NCBI GenBank assembly: GCA_905235695.1
Contig: CAJOMW010000058.1
Coordinates: 1 to 6,473 of the forward strand
Length of the DNA: 6,473 nt
Source: an uncultured Clostridia bacterium
GTDB lineage: Bacteria > Bacillota > Clostridia > Oscillospirales > CAG-382
Direction of reading: 5' to 3'
Shown here: piece by piece, positions 1 to 5,182 of the stretch
Numbering within the stretch: the stretch's first letter is position 1
Layout: each line of letters begins with the position of its first letter
Position numbers and translations under genes: made by a program
The notes under the pieces: generated by a model
The model's input: only the letters and a program-made list of their open reading frames with translations
Database searches by the model: none
What the model was told of the DNA's origin: nothing

Positions 1-46
1 ATGACTCCTTTTTCTAATGTTTTTCTGCTTATTAAACATTATATCA
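1..46 (-). promoter_or_regulatory. Leftward extended -10 promoter and RBS for a gene beyond the left edge
   Basis: Read on the minus strand, 46-38 is TGATATAAT, a perfect TATAAT preceded by the TGn of an extended -10 element. No good -35 lies 17 nt upstream (GGAAAA at 66-61). About 30 nt further on, minus-strand AAGGAG at 10-5 is a strong Shine-Dalgarno sequence, and the window ends 4 nt after it, so the start codon should lie just outside. A second weaker extended -10, TGATACAAT, sits at 94-86. The arrangement is seen directly; that it drives a real gene is inference because the gene is not in the window. No terminator for the xre gene is visible between 46 and 163, so xre transcripts may also run into it. 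Confidence 0.45.
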
Positions 47-163
47 TATTTGGAGTTCATTTTCCTTTTTATTTGTCACCCATCAATTGTATCACAACAA
101 CTGTCTGGCCGAAATCAAGGGAGGAATTCTTCAAATATATATCTGACAGCAATGTGGCTGAGT

Positions 164-391
164 TTATTCTCTGAAATCAAACAAACTGCTCGGCTTTACG
201 TTCAAGACATCGCATAGTTTAAAGATAACGTCCAAGGAAACGCCGACGGTCGCAAGCTCGATCGCGCTCATGTGACTGCGGTCAATGTCAAGCTTCTCTG
301 CAAGCTCCATTTGAGTATATCCCCTGCTCTTCCTGTAAAACGCCACATTCAGCCCAAGTTGCCTGTAATGCTTTTCATAGGTTTTATCCAT
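164..391 (-). CDS. Small XRE-family helix-turn-helix transcriptional regulator
   Basis: This 75-residue protein is a stand-alone DNA-binding domain of the XRE/Cro-CI type (HTH_3), cytoplasmic and probably dimeric. The hallmark pattern is visible: LGLNVAFYRKSRGYTQ (12-27) leads into helix 2 (TQMELAEKLD, 26-35) and recognition helix 3 (DRSHMSAIEL, 37-46), followed by the usual helices with LDVIFKLCDVLNVKPSSLF near the end. It has no sensor or catalytic domain, so it is complete as a minimal regulator. An ATG at 406 would add five residues, but GGAG lies inside that extension, 8 nt before the ATG at 391, so 391 is preferred. It is divergent from the exported stalk/NPCBM gene, and the shared intergenic region has inverted repeats, one overlapping its own 5' end, which suggests autoregulation and control of the neighbour (inference). 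The regulated genes and any signal are unknown. Confidence 0.88.
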   Translation of the reverse strand: MDKTYEKHYRQLGLNVAFYRKSRGYTQMELAEKLDIDRSHMSAIELATVGVSLDVIFKLCDVLNVKPSSLFDFRE

Positions 392-403
392 ATCTATCAC
401 TCC

Positions 404-436
404 CATACTATTTTACGTTGTTTTTTAGATAGTATG
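404..436. promoter_or_regulatory. Perfect 8-bp inverted repeat, candidate XRE operator
   Basis: CATACTAT (404-411) and ATAGTATG (429-436) form a perfect 8-bp inverted repeat with a 17-nt AT-rich spacer. The arms touch a possible xre promoter on the minus strand: -35 TTCATA (438-433) and -10 TAAAAT (415-410), 17 nt apart. Half-site spacing of about two helical turns suits a dimeric XRE protein. Binding is inferred; no operator consensus is known for this protein. Confidence 0.4.
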
Positions 437-459
437 AACCTTGTAAAACAAGTATTTTG

Positions 460-484
460 ACTATTGACAAAAGTCATTAATAGT
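460..484. promoter_or_regulatory. Imperfect dyad over the plus-strand promoter, candidate second operator
   Basis: ACTAT (460-464) and ATAGT (480-484) flank TGAC-AAAA-GTCA (465-476), giving a hyphenated dyad centred near 471 with three extra bases in the right arm. The ACTAT/ATAGT half-sites are the same as those inside the 404-436 repeat. The dyad covers the -35 and much of the spacer of the stalk/NPCBM promoter, so a bound repressor would block it. This is inference from position and shared half-sites. Confidence 0.3.
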
Positions 485-492
485 GATAGAAT
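464..492 (+). promoter_or_regulatory. SigA-type promoter of the stalk/NPCBM gene
   Basis: A perfect -35 TTGACA (464-469) is followed after exactly 17 nt by -10 TAGAAT (487-492), five of six matches to TATAAT. The predicted transcription start is about 499, giving a leader of roughly 30 nt before the ATG at 530. Its position also rules out the in-frame TTG at 464 as a translation start, since that codon is part of the -35. Confidence 0.8.
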
Positions 493-516
493 ATATGTGT
501 TCAAAAAAATATTGTC

Positions 517-522
517 AGGAGG
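517..522 (+). promoter_or_regulatory. Ribosome binding site that fixes the stalk/NPCBM start
   Basis: AGGAGG, a full anti-16S match, lies 7 nt before the ATG at 530. It decides between that ATG and the longer in-frame reading that begins within the promoter at 464. Confidence 0.85.
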
Positions 523-529
523 AATATTT

Positions 530-1228
530 ATGCTAAGCGGAAAGACTAAGGGAATAGTAGCGGGAATAATTATCGGCGCAACACTCAGTGTCGGGATAAC
601 CGGCGCTGTTTCTACAAGAAATCTCTATGACGTTATAACGGATGGAGTCAAGATCGTTGTGGACGGCAAAGAGTTGCACCCGACAGACGTAAACGGCAAG
701 ACGGTCGAGCCTTTTATATATAACGGTACTACATATCTGCCGGTTCGTGCCGTTGCAAATGCAATGAACAAAGCAGTCTCATGGGACGGTGAGAACTTCA
801 CGGTTTATCTTGGGGATATGGAAGGAAAGCTCACATACCCAACGATTGAGCTTGAAAAGATGACGAGTATTGCGGAAAGCCCTTACACAACAAAAGAATT
901 GACGGATAATTATGAAAACAATTATTCCCGTGCTATTAGTAATGATTATCACCAATCACTTGAATATTTGCTCAATATGAAGTATTCTCGTTTCAAGGGA
1001 ACTTTATATGTACCAGAAGGTGTTAACTCAGATTCCTCATGCTATCTGACTATAGAAGCTGATGGTAAGACCATTTACACGTCACCCAAAATGACAAAAT
1101 CTTCCCGTCCCGTTGATATTGATGTTTCAGTAAGAGGCTGCAACGACATAAAAATATACTTCAGCAATAATTCATCCAAACATGGTGGCATAACAACTTG
1201 CCTTGCAGACGCCGGCTTCTATCAATAA
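530..1228 (+). CDS. Exported stalk-domain / NPCBM-like domain protein
   Basis: This 232-residue protein is probably secreted or attached to the cell wall. Residues 1-28 form a signal segment: Lys5 and Lys7, a hydrophobic core at about 8-23, and a possible cleavage site after Ala26. Residues about 40-95 match the copper amine oxidase N-terminal-like 'stalk' domain, with IVVDGKEL, PFIYNGTTYLPVRAVA (61-76) and VSWDG (83-87). These stalk domains bind no copper in most Firmicutes proteins and act as extracellular modules. Residues about 140-232 resemble the NPCBM/NEW2 putative carbohydrate-binding module: YLLNMKYSRFKGTL (146-159), LTIEADGKTIYTS (173-185), VDIDVSV and the terminal ADAGFY (226-231). 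No catalytic domain is present, so binding of glycans is possible but unproven. The gene has its own strong promoter, a good RBS and a hairpin after its stop. The 3' half is clearly richer in A+T than the 5' half. Confidence 0.85.
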   Translation: MLSGKTKGIVAGIIIGATLSVGITGAVSTRNLYDVITDGVKIVVDGKELHPTDVNGKTVEPFIYNGTTYLPVRAVANAMNKAVSWDGENFTVYLGDMEGKLTYPTIELEKMTSIAESPYTTKELTDNYENNYSRAISNDYHQSLEYLLNMKYSRFKGTLYVPEGVNSDSSCYLTIEADGKTIYTSPKMTKSSRPVDIDVSVRGCNDIKIYFSNNSSKHGGITTCLADAGFYQ

Positions 1229-1244
1229 TCACCATATAATCAAC

Positions 1245-1270
1245 AAATGCGGCTCTTTCGAGCCGCATTT
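1245..1270. terminator. Bidirectional hairpin terminator between convergent genes
   Basis: AAATGCGGCTC (1245-1255) pairs perfectly with GAGCCGCATTT (1260-1270), an 11-bp stem with a 4-nt loop. It lies 16 nt after the stalk/NPCBM stop and 19 nt after the stop of the convergent permease gene, so it can serve both. On the minus strand the loop is GAAA, a stable GNRA tetraloop. U-rich but interrupted tails follow on both strands (ATTTACTTATTTACTTA on plus; TTTGTTGATTATAT on minus). The hairpin is certain; termination efficiency in each direction is inference. Confidence 0.82.
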
Positions 1271-1289
1271 ACTTATTTACTTATCTCTT

Positions 1290-2273
1290 TTATCTGTCTT
1301 CTCTGAAATATGCAAGTCCAAGGCTTGCCGGAGGCTGCTGCTCGGGCTTTTTCTTCAGGCTCGAGACTATGAGCACTATCAGCGTTACCACATACGGAAG
1401 CATCTTGAACAGCTCCTGCGTGCTTCTTCCGAGCCCCGGAATGTAGAGGTACATCCAGTACAGAACGCCGAAGAGATAAGCGCCCCATATAGAGTTTACC
1501 GTCTTCCACGTAGCGAATATGACGAGCGCAAGTGCGAGCCAGCCGAGGCTTTCGAGCTTGCCATCGTTTGCCCATGTGCCCTTTATGTAGTCCATTACAT
1601 AGTAAAGTCCGCCAAGTCCCGATATTCCTGCGCCAATGCAGGTGGCAAGGTACTTATACTTTGTTACGTTTATGCCGGCCGCATCCGCCGTTGCAGGGTT
1701 TTCTCCGACTGATCTGAGGGCAAGTCCCTTGCCCGTGCGGTTAAGGAAATACTGAACTATTACAGCAAGCGCTATCGCAAGGTAAACGAGAAATCCGTAG
1801 GATAAGAACACCTTTCCGAAATCGCCGAATGACGTTGCAAACGGAAGCGTCGTGCGGAAGGCTTCGCTCGTAGTCTTGACGGAGATCTGTCCTACGCCGC
1901 CGGCGAGCTTGTTGAGGTATCCGCCGTAGAAGTTTGCGATTCCCGAGCCGAATATCGTTATCGTAAGACCGGTAACGTTCTGATTCGCTCTGAGGGTTAT
2001 CGTCAGAAAGCTGTATATGAGTCCGCCGAGTGCCGACGCCGCAAACGAGCACACAAGCGCTATTACGATGCACAATATCTTATTTGGATTTTCAACGCTC
2101 GACTCGTAGAAGAACGTTCCGATAAGTCCCGCTATTCCTCCGAGGTACATTATACCCGGAACACCGAGGTTGAGGTTTCCCGCTTTTTCAGTGATTATCT
2201 CGCCGATACATCCGAATAAGATGACCGTTCCGAAAACTATGGCGGACTGGAGAAGCTGTATTATTTGAGCCAT
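1290..2273 (-). CDS. ABC transporter permease, BMP/nucleoside type, second subunit (NupQ-like)
   Basis: This 327-residue integral membrane protein belongs to the BPD_transp_2 family of importer permeases and forms half of the translocation channel. It is highly hydrophobic, with roughly eight to ten membrane segments. Family features are visible: the N-terminal IGEIITEKAGNLNLGVPGIM stretch, RANQNVTGL, and the cytoplasmic coupling loop GLALRSVGENPATADAAGI (182-200), which contacts the ATPase. Length matches the shorter of the two permeases in nup-type operons (about 310-330). It is last in the operon, 29 nt after the first permease. The ATG at 2273 is preceded by AAAGGACGG (2290-2282), with the AAGGA core 11 nt from the start, a long spacing also seen upstream of the ATPase gene. 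The charged tail ends in FREDR, followed by the 1245-1270 hairpin. Family assignment is secure; the nucleoside substrate is inferred from operon type. Confidence 0.92.
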   Translation of the reverse strand: MAQIIQLLQSAIVFGTVILFGCIGEIITEKAGNLNLGVPGIMYLGGIAGLIGTFFYESSVENPNKILCIVIALVCSFAASALGGLIYSFLTITLRANQNVTGLTITIFGSGIANFYGGYLNKLAGGVGQISVKTTSEAFRTTLPFATSFGDFGKVFLSYGFLVYLAIALAVIVQYFLNRTGKGLALRSVGENPATADAAGINVTKYKYLATCIGAGISGLGGLYYVMDYIKGTWANDGKLESLGWLALALVIFATWKTVNSIWGAYLFGVLYWMYLYIPGLGRSTQELFKMLPYVVTLIVLIVSSLKKKPEQQPPASLGLAYFREDR

Positions 2274-2302
2274 ATATATGACCGTCCTTTCGCAAAATCC
2301 GT

Positions 2303-3439
2303 TTATTCTGTGACCTTATTATCTTCGTGGGCGTGCTTATGACGGAAAACAAGCCTGTAATTTACGAAGAACTCGCTTCCGAGAATGAAGAACAGAATTA
2401 TTCCCTTCAGGATATCGGCGACGTTGTCGTTTATGCCGAGCTTTGAGAAGTCGGAAACTATCTGCTTTGCGCCCTGGTCGAGGAAGACTATAAGAGTCGA
2501 TATTAGTATCATTGTGAGCGTGTTGAACTTTGCGAGCCACGCTATTATTATCGCCGTAAAGCCGCGGCCGCCGGCGGTGTTCGTGGAAATGGTGTGCGAT
2601 GCTCCGGAAACGCCTATAAAGCCTGCAATTCCGCAGAGGGCACCGGATATCGCCATCGTCCTTATGATTACCTTTTTGACGTTTATACCGGCATATCTCG
2701 CCGTATTTTCCGATTCTCCGACGACTGCTATCTCATATCCCTGCTTGCTGAATTTGAGGTACAGGAACACGATTATCGTCAGCGCAAGGACGATTATGAC
2801 ATTCAGCATATACTCTTTTCCGAAGAGCGACGGGAACCAGCCTGCCTTTGTCGTTTTATTTATGATGCCGACCGTATTCGAGCCGTAGGGGTTTTCCCAT
2901 TTTGCTACGAAATACGACGTGAGCTGTATGGCTATATAGTTCATCATAAGTGTAAAGAGCGTCTCATTGGTGTTCCAATTTGCCTTGAATAGAGCCGGGA
3001 TAAGTCCCCAGACAGCGCCTGCGACAATGCTTGCAAGCACCATTACGAGGAACAGAAGCGGAGTGGAGAGCGTATCGCCGAGGTATATCATGCACGCCGC
3101 CGTCGCTATACCGCCTACCAGCACCTGTCCTTCAGCGCCTATATTCCAGAATCGCATCTTGAATGCCGGAGCGAGAGCTACCGATATACATAGCAGGAAC
3201 GCCACTTCTTTTACTGTGCTCCAAAGTCTTCTCGACGTGCCGAACGCACCGAGAAACATCGACTTGTACACTTCTATCGGATTGAGGTTTGTTATCGAGT
3301 AAATAACTATTGCGTTTATGAGCAGTGCTATAATAACGGCTATTATTCTTACTCCCCATGACTTAAAACGGGATATATTCGTGCGTTTTGCTATCCTTAC
3401 GAGAGGGATCTTCGCGTTTGTCTTTACTTCTTTAGTCAT
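2303..3439 (-). CDS. ABC transporter permease, BMP/nucleoside type, first subunit (NupP-like)
   Basis: This 378-residue membrane protein is the larger of two BPD_transp_2 permeases and should pair with the next gene's product. A basic cytoplasmic N-terminus (1-27) precedes a long hydrophobic helix (about 28-50) and further membrane segments. Diagnostic motifs are FKMRFWNIGAEGQVLVGG, NETLFTLMMNYIA, the coupling loop GYEIAVVGESENTARYAGI and GGRGFTAIIIAWLAKFNT. Length fits the family (about 350-380). An in-frame ATG at 3478 would add 13 residues, but AAAGGAG (3455-3449) lies 9 nt before the ATG at 3439, which is preferred. That ATG overlaps the ATPase stop by 8 nt (ATGACTAA), so the two are probably translationally coupled. 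The His/Lys-rich C-terminus (RHKHAHEDNK) is cytoplasmic by inference. The substrate, a nucleoside, is inferred from gene context. Confidence 0.93.
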   Translation of the reverse strand: MTKEVKTNAKIPLVRIAKRTNISRFKSWGVRIIAVIIALLINAIVIYSITNLNPIEVYKSMFLGAFGTSRRLWSTVKEVAFLLCISVALAPAFKMRFWNIGAEGQVLVGGIATAACMIYLGDTLSTPLLFLVMVLASIVAGAVWGLIPALFKANWNTNETLFTLMMNYIAIQLTSYFVAKWENPYGSNTVGIINKTTKAGWFPSLFGKEYMLNVIIVLALTIIVFLYLKFSKQGYEIAVVGESENTARYAGINVKKVIIRTMAISGALCGIAGFIGVSGASHTISTNTAGGRGFTAIIIAWLAKFNTLTMILISTLIVFLDQGAKQIVSDFSKLGINDNVADILKGIILFFILGSEFFVNYRLVFRHKHAHEDNKVTE

Positions 3440-4994
3440 TTGCCGCGTCTCCTTTCCCGTCATTGTCTTTCTTTGCAATATGCGTCATCATAAGTCCCAC
3501 CTGCTCTTTTGTCGTGCTTCTCGCATCGACTATGCCGTTGTTCTTTCCGGCGCACAGCACGAGTATCCTGTCGCAGAGCTCAAGCAGAACGTCGAGGTCT
3601 TCGCCGACGTATATTACCGCAACGCCCCTCTTTTTCTGCTCGTTCAGCAGACGGTATATCGTATAGGACGTATTTATGTCAAGACCTCTTACCGCATACG
3701 CCGTCATGAGAAGCGTAGGCGAAGCGGCTATCTCTCTGCCGACCAGAACCTTCTGCACATTGCCGCCCGAGAGCTTTCTTACGGGCGTCGAAACGCCGGG
3801 GGTTACGACTTCAAGGTCTTTTATTATCTTCTCGGCAAGCGCCTTAGGCTTGCCCTTGCTTGTGACAAAGGGAACTCCGCCGTAATAGGTCTTGAGCATC
3901 ATGTTTTCCGTCATTCCCATGCCGCCTACAAGTCCCATTCCGAGTCTGTCCTCGGGGACAAACGAGAGCGAAACTCCGAGATTTCTTATCGCCTTTACGC
4001 TCTTTCCTATAAGTGACGTGGGCTTCATATCTTCGGGAGAGTAGTAGGTTATCTCGCTGTTCTCGGAAACCGGCTGAAGTCCGGCTATCGCCTCGAGAAG
4101 CTCCTTCTGACCGCTTCCGGCAATGCCTGCTATGCCGAGTATCTCGCCGCCGTAGGCTTCAAACGAAACATCGTCGAGCACCTTTACGCCGTCCTTGCGG
4201 TAGCAGGTGACGTTCTTCACTTCAAGGCGCTTCTTGGTGTTCTGCGGCTCAGGTCTGTCTATGTCGAGAGTGACCTTTTTGCCCACCATCATCTCGGTAA
4301 GGGAGATTTCCGTTGCGTCCTTCGTTTCGACCGAGCCTATATACTCGCCCTTTCTGAGAACCGCAACTCTGTCTGAAACCGCCAGCACCTCATGGAGCTT
4401 ATGGGTTATGATTATGACGGACTTTCCGTCCTTCTTCATGTTCTTTATGACCTCAAACAGCTTGTCTGTCTCCTGAGGGGTGAGAACGGCCGTCGGCTCA
4501 TCGAGTATGAGTATGCTCGCGCCGCGGTACAGCACCTTTATTATCTCGAGCGTCTGCTTTTCGGATACGGACATCTCGTAGACCTTCTTCATCGGATCTA
4601 TGACAAAGCCGTACTTTTGGCATATTTCCCGCACCTTTGCCGCCGTGCGCTTTATGCTGTACTTTTCCTTTTCGTTAAGGCCGAGAACGACATTTTCAGC
4701 CGCCGTCAGCACGTCTACGAGCTTAAAGTGCTGGTGTATCATGCCGATACCGAGATCTAACGCATCTTTAGGCGAATTTATCGTTACGAGATTTCCGTCT
4801 ATGTATATCTCTCCTTCGTCGGGATAATAGATACCCGAGAGCATATTCATAAGCGTCGTTTTCCCGCTTCCGTTTTCGCCGAGCAGCGAAAGTATCTCGC
4901 CGCGTCTGACTTCGAGGTTTGCTTTTTTGTTCGCAACGATGGTACCAAACGTCTTGGTTATGCCCACCATGCGTACGGCAACATTATTGTCCAT
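3432..4994 (-). CDS. ABC transporter ATP-binding protein with two nucleotide-binding domains (NupO-like)
   Basis: This 520-residue cytoplasmic ATPase energises the importer and has two fused ABC domains, as usual for the nucleoside/BMP and CUT2 families. Domain 1 (about 5-245) has Walker A GENGSGKT (39-46), Q-loop Gln88 in IHQHFKL, a signature-like MSVSEKQ (141-147), Walker B ILILDEPT (161-168) and His198 in IITHKLHEV. Domain 2 (about 256-500) has a Walker A-like GIAGSGQK (290-297), VPEDRLGMGL (346-355), signature LSGGNVQK (408-415) and a Walker B region MTAYAVRGLD (430-439). The family norm there is close to AAQPTRGLD, so QPT is YAV here. Domain 1 has a noncanonical signature and domain 2 lacks the DE pair and switch His, giving one likely hydrolytic composite site. 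The start is uncertain: ATG at 4994 fits family N-termini and follows AAAGGACGG (5010-5002), while an in-frame GTG at 5048 would add 18 residues and follows AGGA at 5 nt. The next permease overlaps it by 8 nt. Confidence 0.93.
   Translation of the reverse strand: MDNNVAVRMVGITKTFGTIVANKKANLEVRRGEILSLLGENGSGKTTLMNMLSGIYYPDEGEIYIDGNLVTINSPKDALDLGIGMIHQHFKLVDVLTAAENVVLGLNEKEKYSIKRTAAKVREICQKYGFVIDPMKKVYEMSVSEKQTLEIIKVLYRGASILILDEPTAVLTPQETDKLFEVIKNMKKDGKSVIIITHKLHEVLAVSDRVAVLRKGEYIGSVETKDATEISLTEMMVGKKVTLDIDRPEPQNTKKRLEVKNVTCYRKDGVKVLDDVSFEAYGGEILGIAGIAGSGQKELLEAIAGLQPVSENSEITYYSPEDMKPTSLIGKSVKAIRNLGVSLSFVPEDRLGMGLVGGMGMTENMMLKTYYGGVPFVTSKGKPKALAEKIIKDLEVVTPGVSTPVRKLSGGNVQKVLVGREIAASPTLLMTAYAVRGLDINTSYTIYRLLNEQKKRGVAVIYVGEDLDVLLELCDRILVLCAGKNNGIVDARSTTKEQVGLMMTHIAKKDNDGKGDAAND
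3449..3455 (-). promoter_or_regulatory. Ribosome binding site of the first permease, inside the ATPase gene
   Basis: Minus-strand AAAGGAG lies within the last codons of the ATPase gene and 9 nt before the ATG at 3439. It supports that start over the upstream ATG at 3478 and fits translational coupling across the 8-nt overlap. Confidence 0.8.
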
Positions 4995-5027
4995 ATTCTG
5001 CCCGTCCTTTTCGTAGACTGTCTTTTT

Positions 5028-5080
5028 GGAAATTTTCTTATAAAACACAAATTTCCTGCATGGGACAAGCCCTATGCAGG
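5028..5080 (-). other. Hairpin plus overlapping inverted repeat in the ATPase leader
   Basis: Minus-strand CCTGCAT (5080-5074) pairs with ATGCAGG (5061-5055), enclosing GGG/CCC and a 5-nt loop with one bulged base. Directly following, GGAAATTT (5056-5049) is a perfect inverted repeat of AAATTTCC (5035-5028) around a 13-nt spacer. The two share 5055-5056. The alternative GTG start (5048-5046) falls in the second loop, and its AGGA overlaps the 3' arm of the first hairpin. The repeats are seen; a role in translation control is inference. Confidence 0.5.
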
Positions 5081-5081
5081 T

Positions 5082-5135
5082 CCGCTTGCTTTTCTGAAAA
5101 CACGCATTTTTCGCCGTCCTCAGAAAAAGAAGCGG
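5082..5135 (-). other. Long imperfect dyad that can pair with the terminator U-tract
   Basis: The arms are 5082-5097 and 5120-5135, with 14 of 16 positions complementary (mismatches at the seventh and eighth bases only) and a 22-nt loop. In minus-strand RNA the first arm is CCGCTTCTTTTTCTGA. It contains the U-tract of the upstream terminator and its last three stem bases (5133-5135), so this fold and the fully paired terminator compete at their junction. The function could be mRNA 3'-end protection, processing or readthrough control; none is shown. Confidence 0.5.
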
Positions 5136-5169
5136 AAAGGGAAATCGGTCTTACCAATTTCCCCTTCCG
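5121..5169 (-). terminator. Intrinsic terminator/attenuator between lipoprotein and ATPase genes
   Basis: On the minus strand, 5169-5153 pairs with 5149-5133 as a 17-bp stem with two G-U wobbles and a 3-nt loop (AAG), followed at once by CTTCTTTTTCTG (5132-5121). That is a strong rho-independent terminator shape, 13 nt after the lipoprotein stop. Since the ATPase and permeases have no obvious promoter of their own, partial readthrough is expected. Such intercistronic terminators commonly give excess binding protein over transporter in ABC operons; applying this here is inference. Confidence 0.82.
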
Positions 5170-5182
5170 TATATTTAATTAC

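Noticed and set aside
140..163. Possible terminator after xre (CAGC...GCTG, 4 bp)
   Set aside because: The stem is too short and no U-tract follows.
17..217. 66-codon plus-strand frame at the left edge
   Set aside because: It runs antisense into the xre gene, has no convincing RBS and shows no recognisable family.
392..406. Five-residue upstream extension of the XRE protein from ATG 406
   Set aside because: The GGAG that serves the ATG at 391 lies within this extension, and the first ATG sits inside the inverted repeat with little room for an RBS.
464..529. 22-codon N-terminal extension of the stalk/NPCBM protein from a TTG at 464
   Set aside because: The TTG is part of the -35 TTGACA and precedes the predicted transcription start; AGGAGG before the ATG at 530 marks the true start.
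1203..1712. 169-codon plus-strand frame after the stalk/NPCBM gene
   Set aside because: It crosses the 1245-1270 terminator and is antisense to the second permease, whose family motifs are clear.
3318..4016. 232-codon plus-strand frame
   Set aside because: It is antisense to the ATPase and permease genes, with no domain signal; a shadow of their codon bias.
4995..5182. Ligand-binding riboswitch (for example purine) in the ATPase leader
   Set aside because: I could not recognise the conserved core of any known riboswitch class, and the element lies inside the operon rather than at its head; only generic hairpins are supported.
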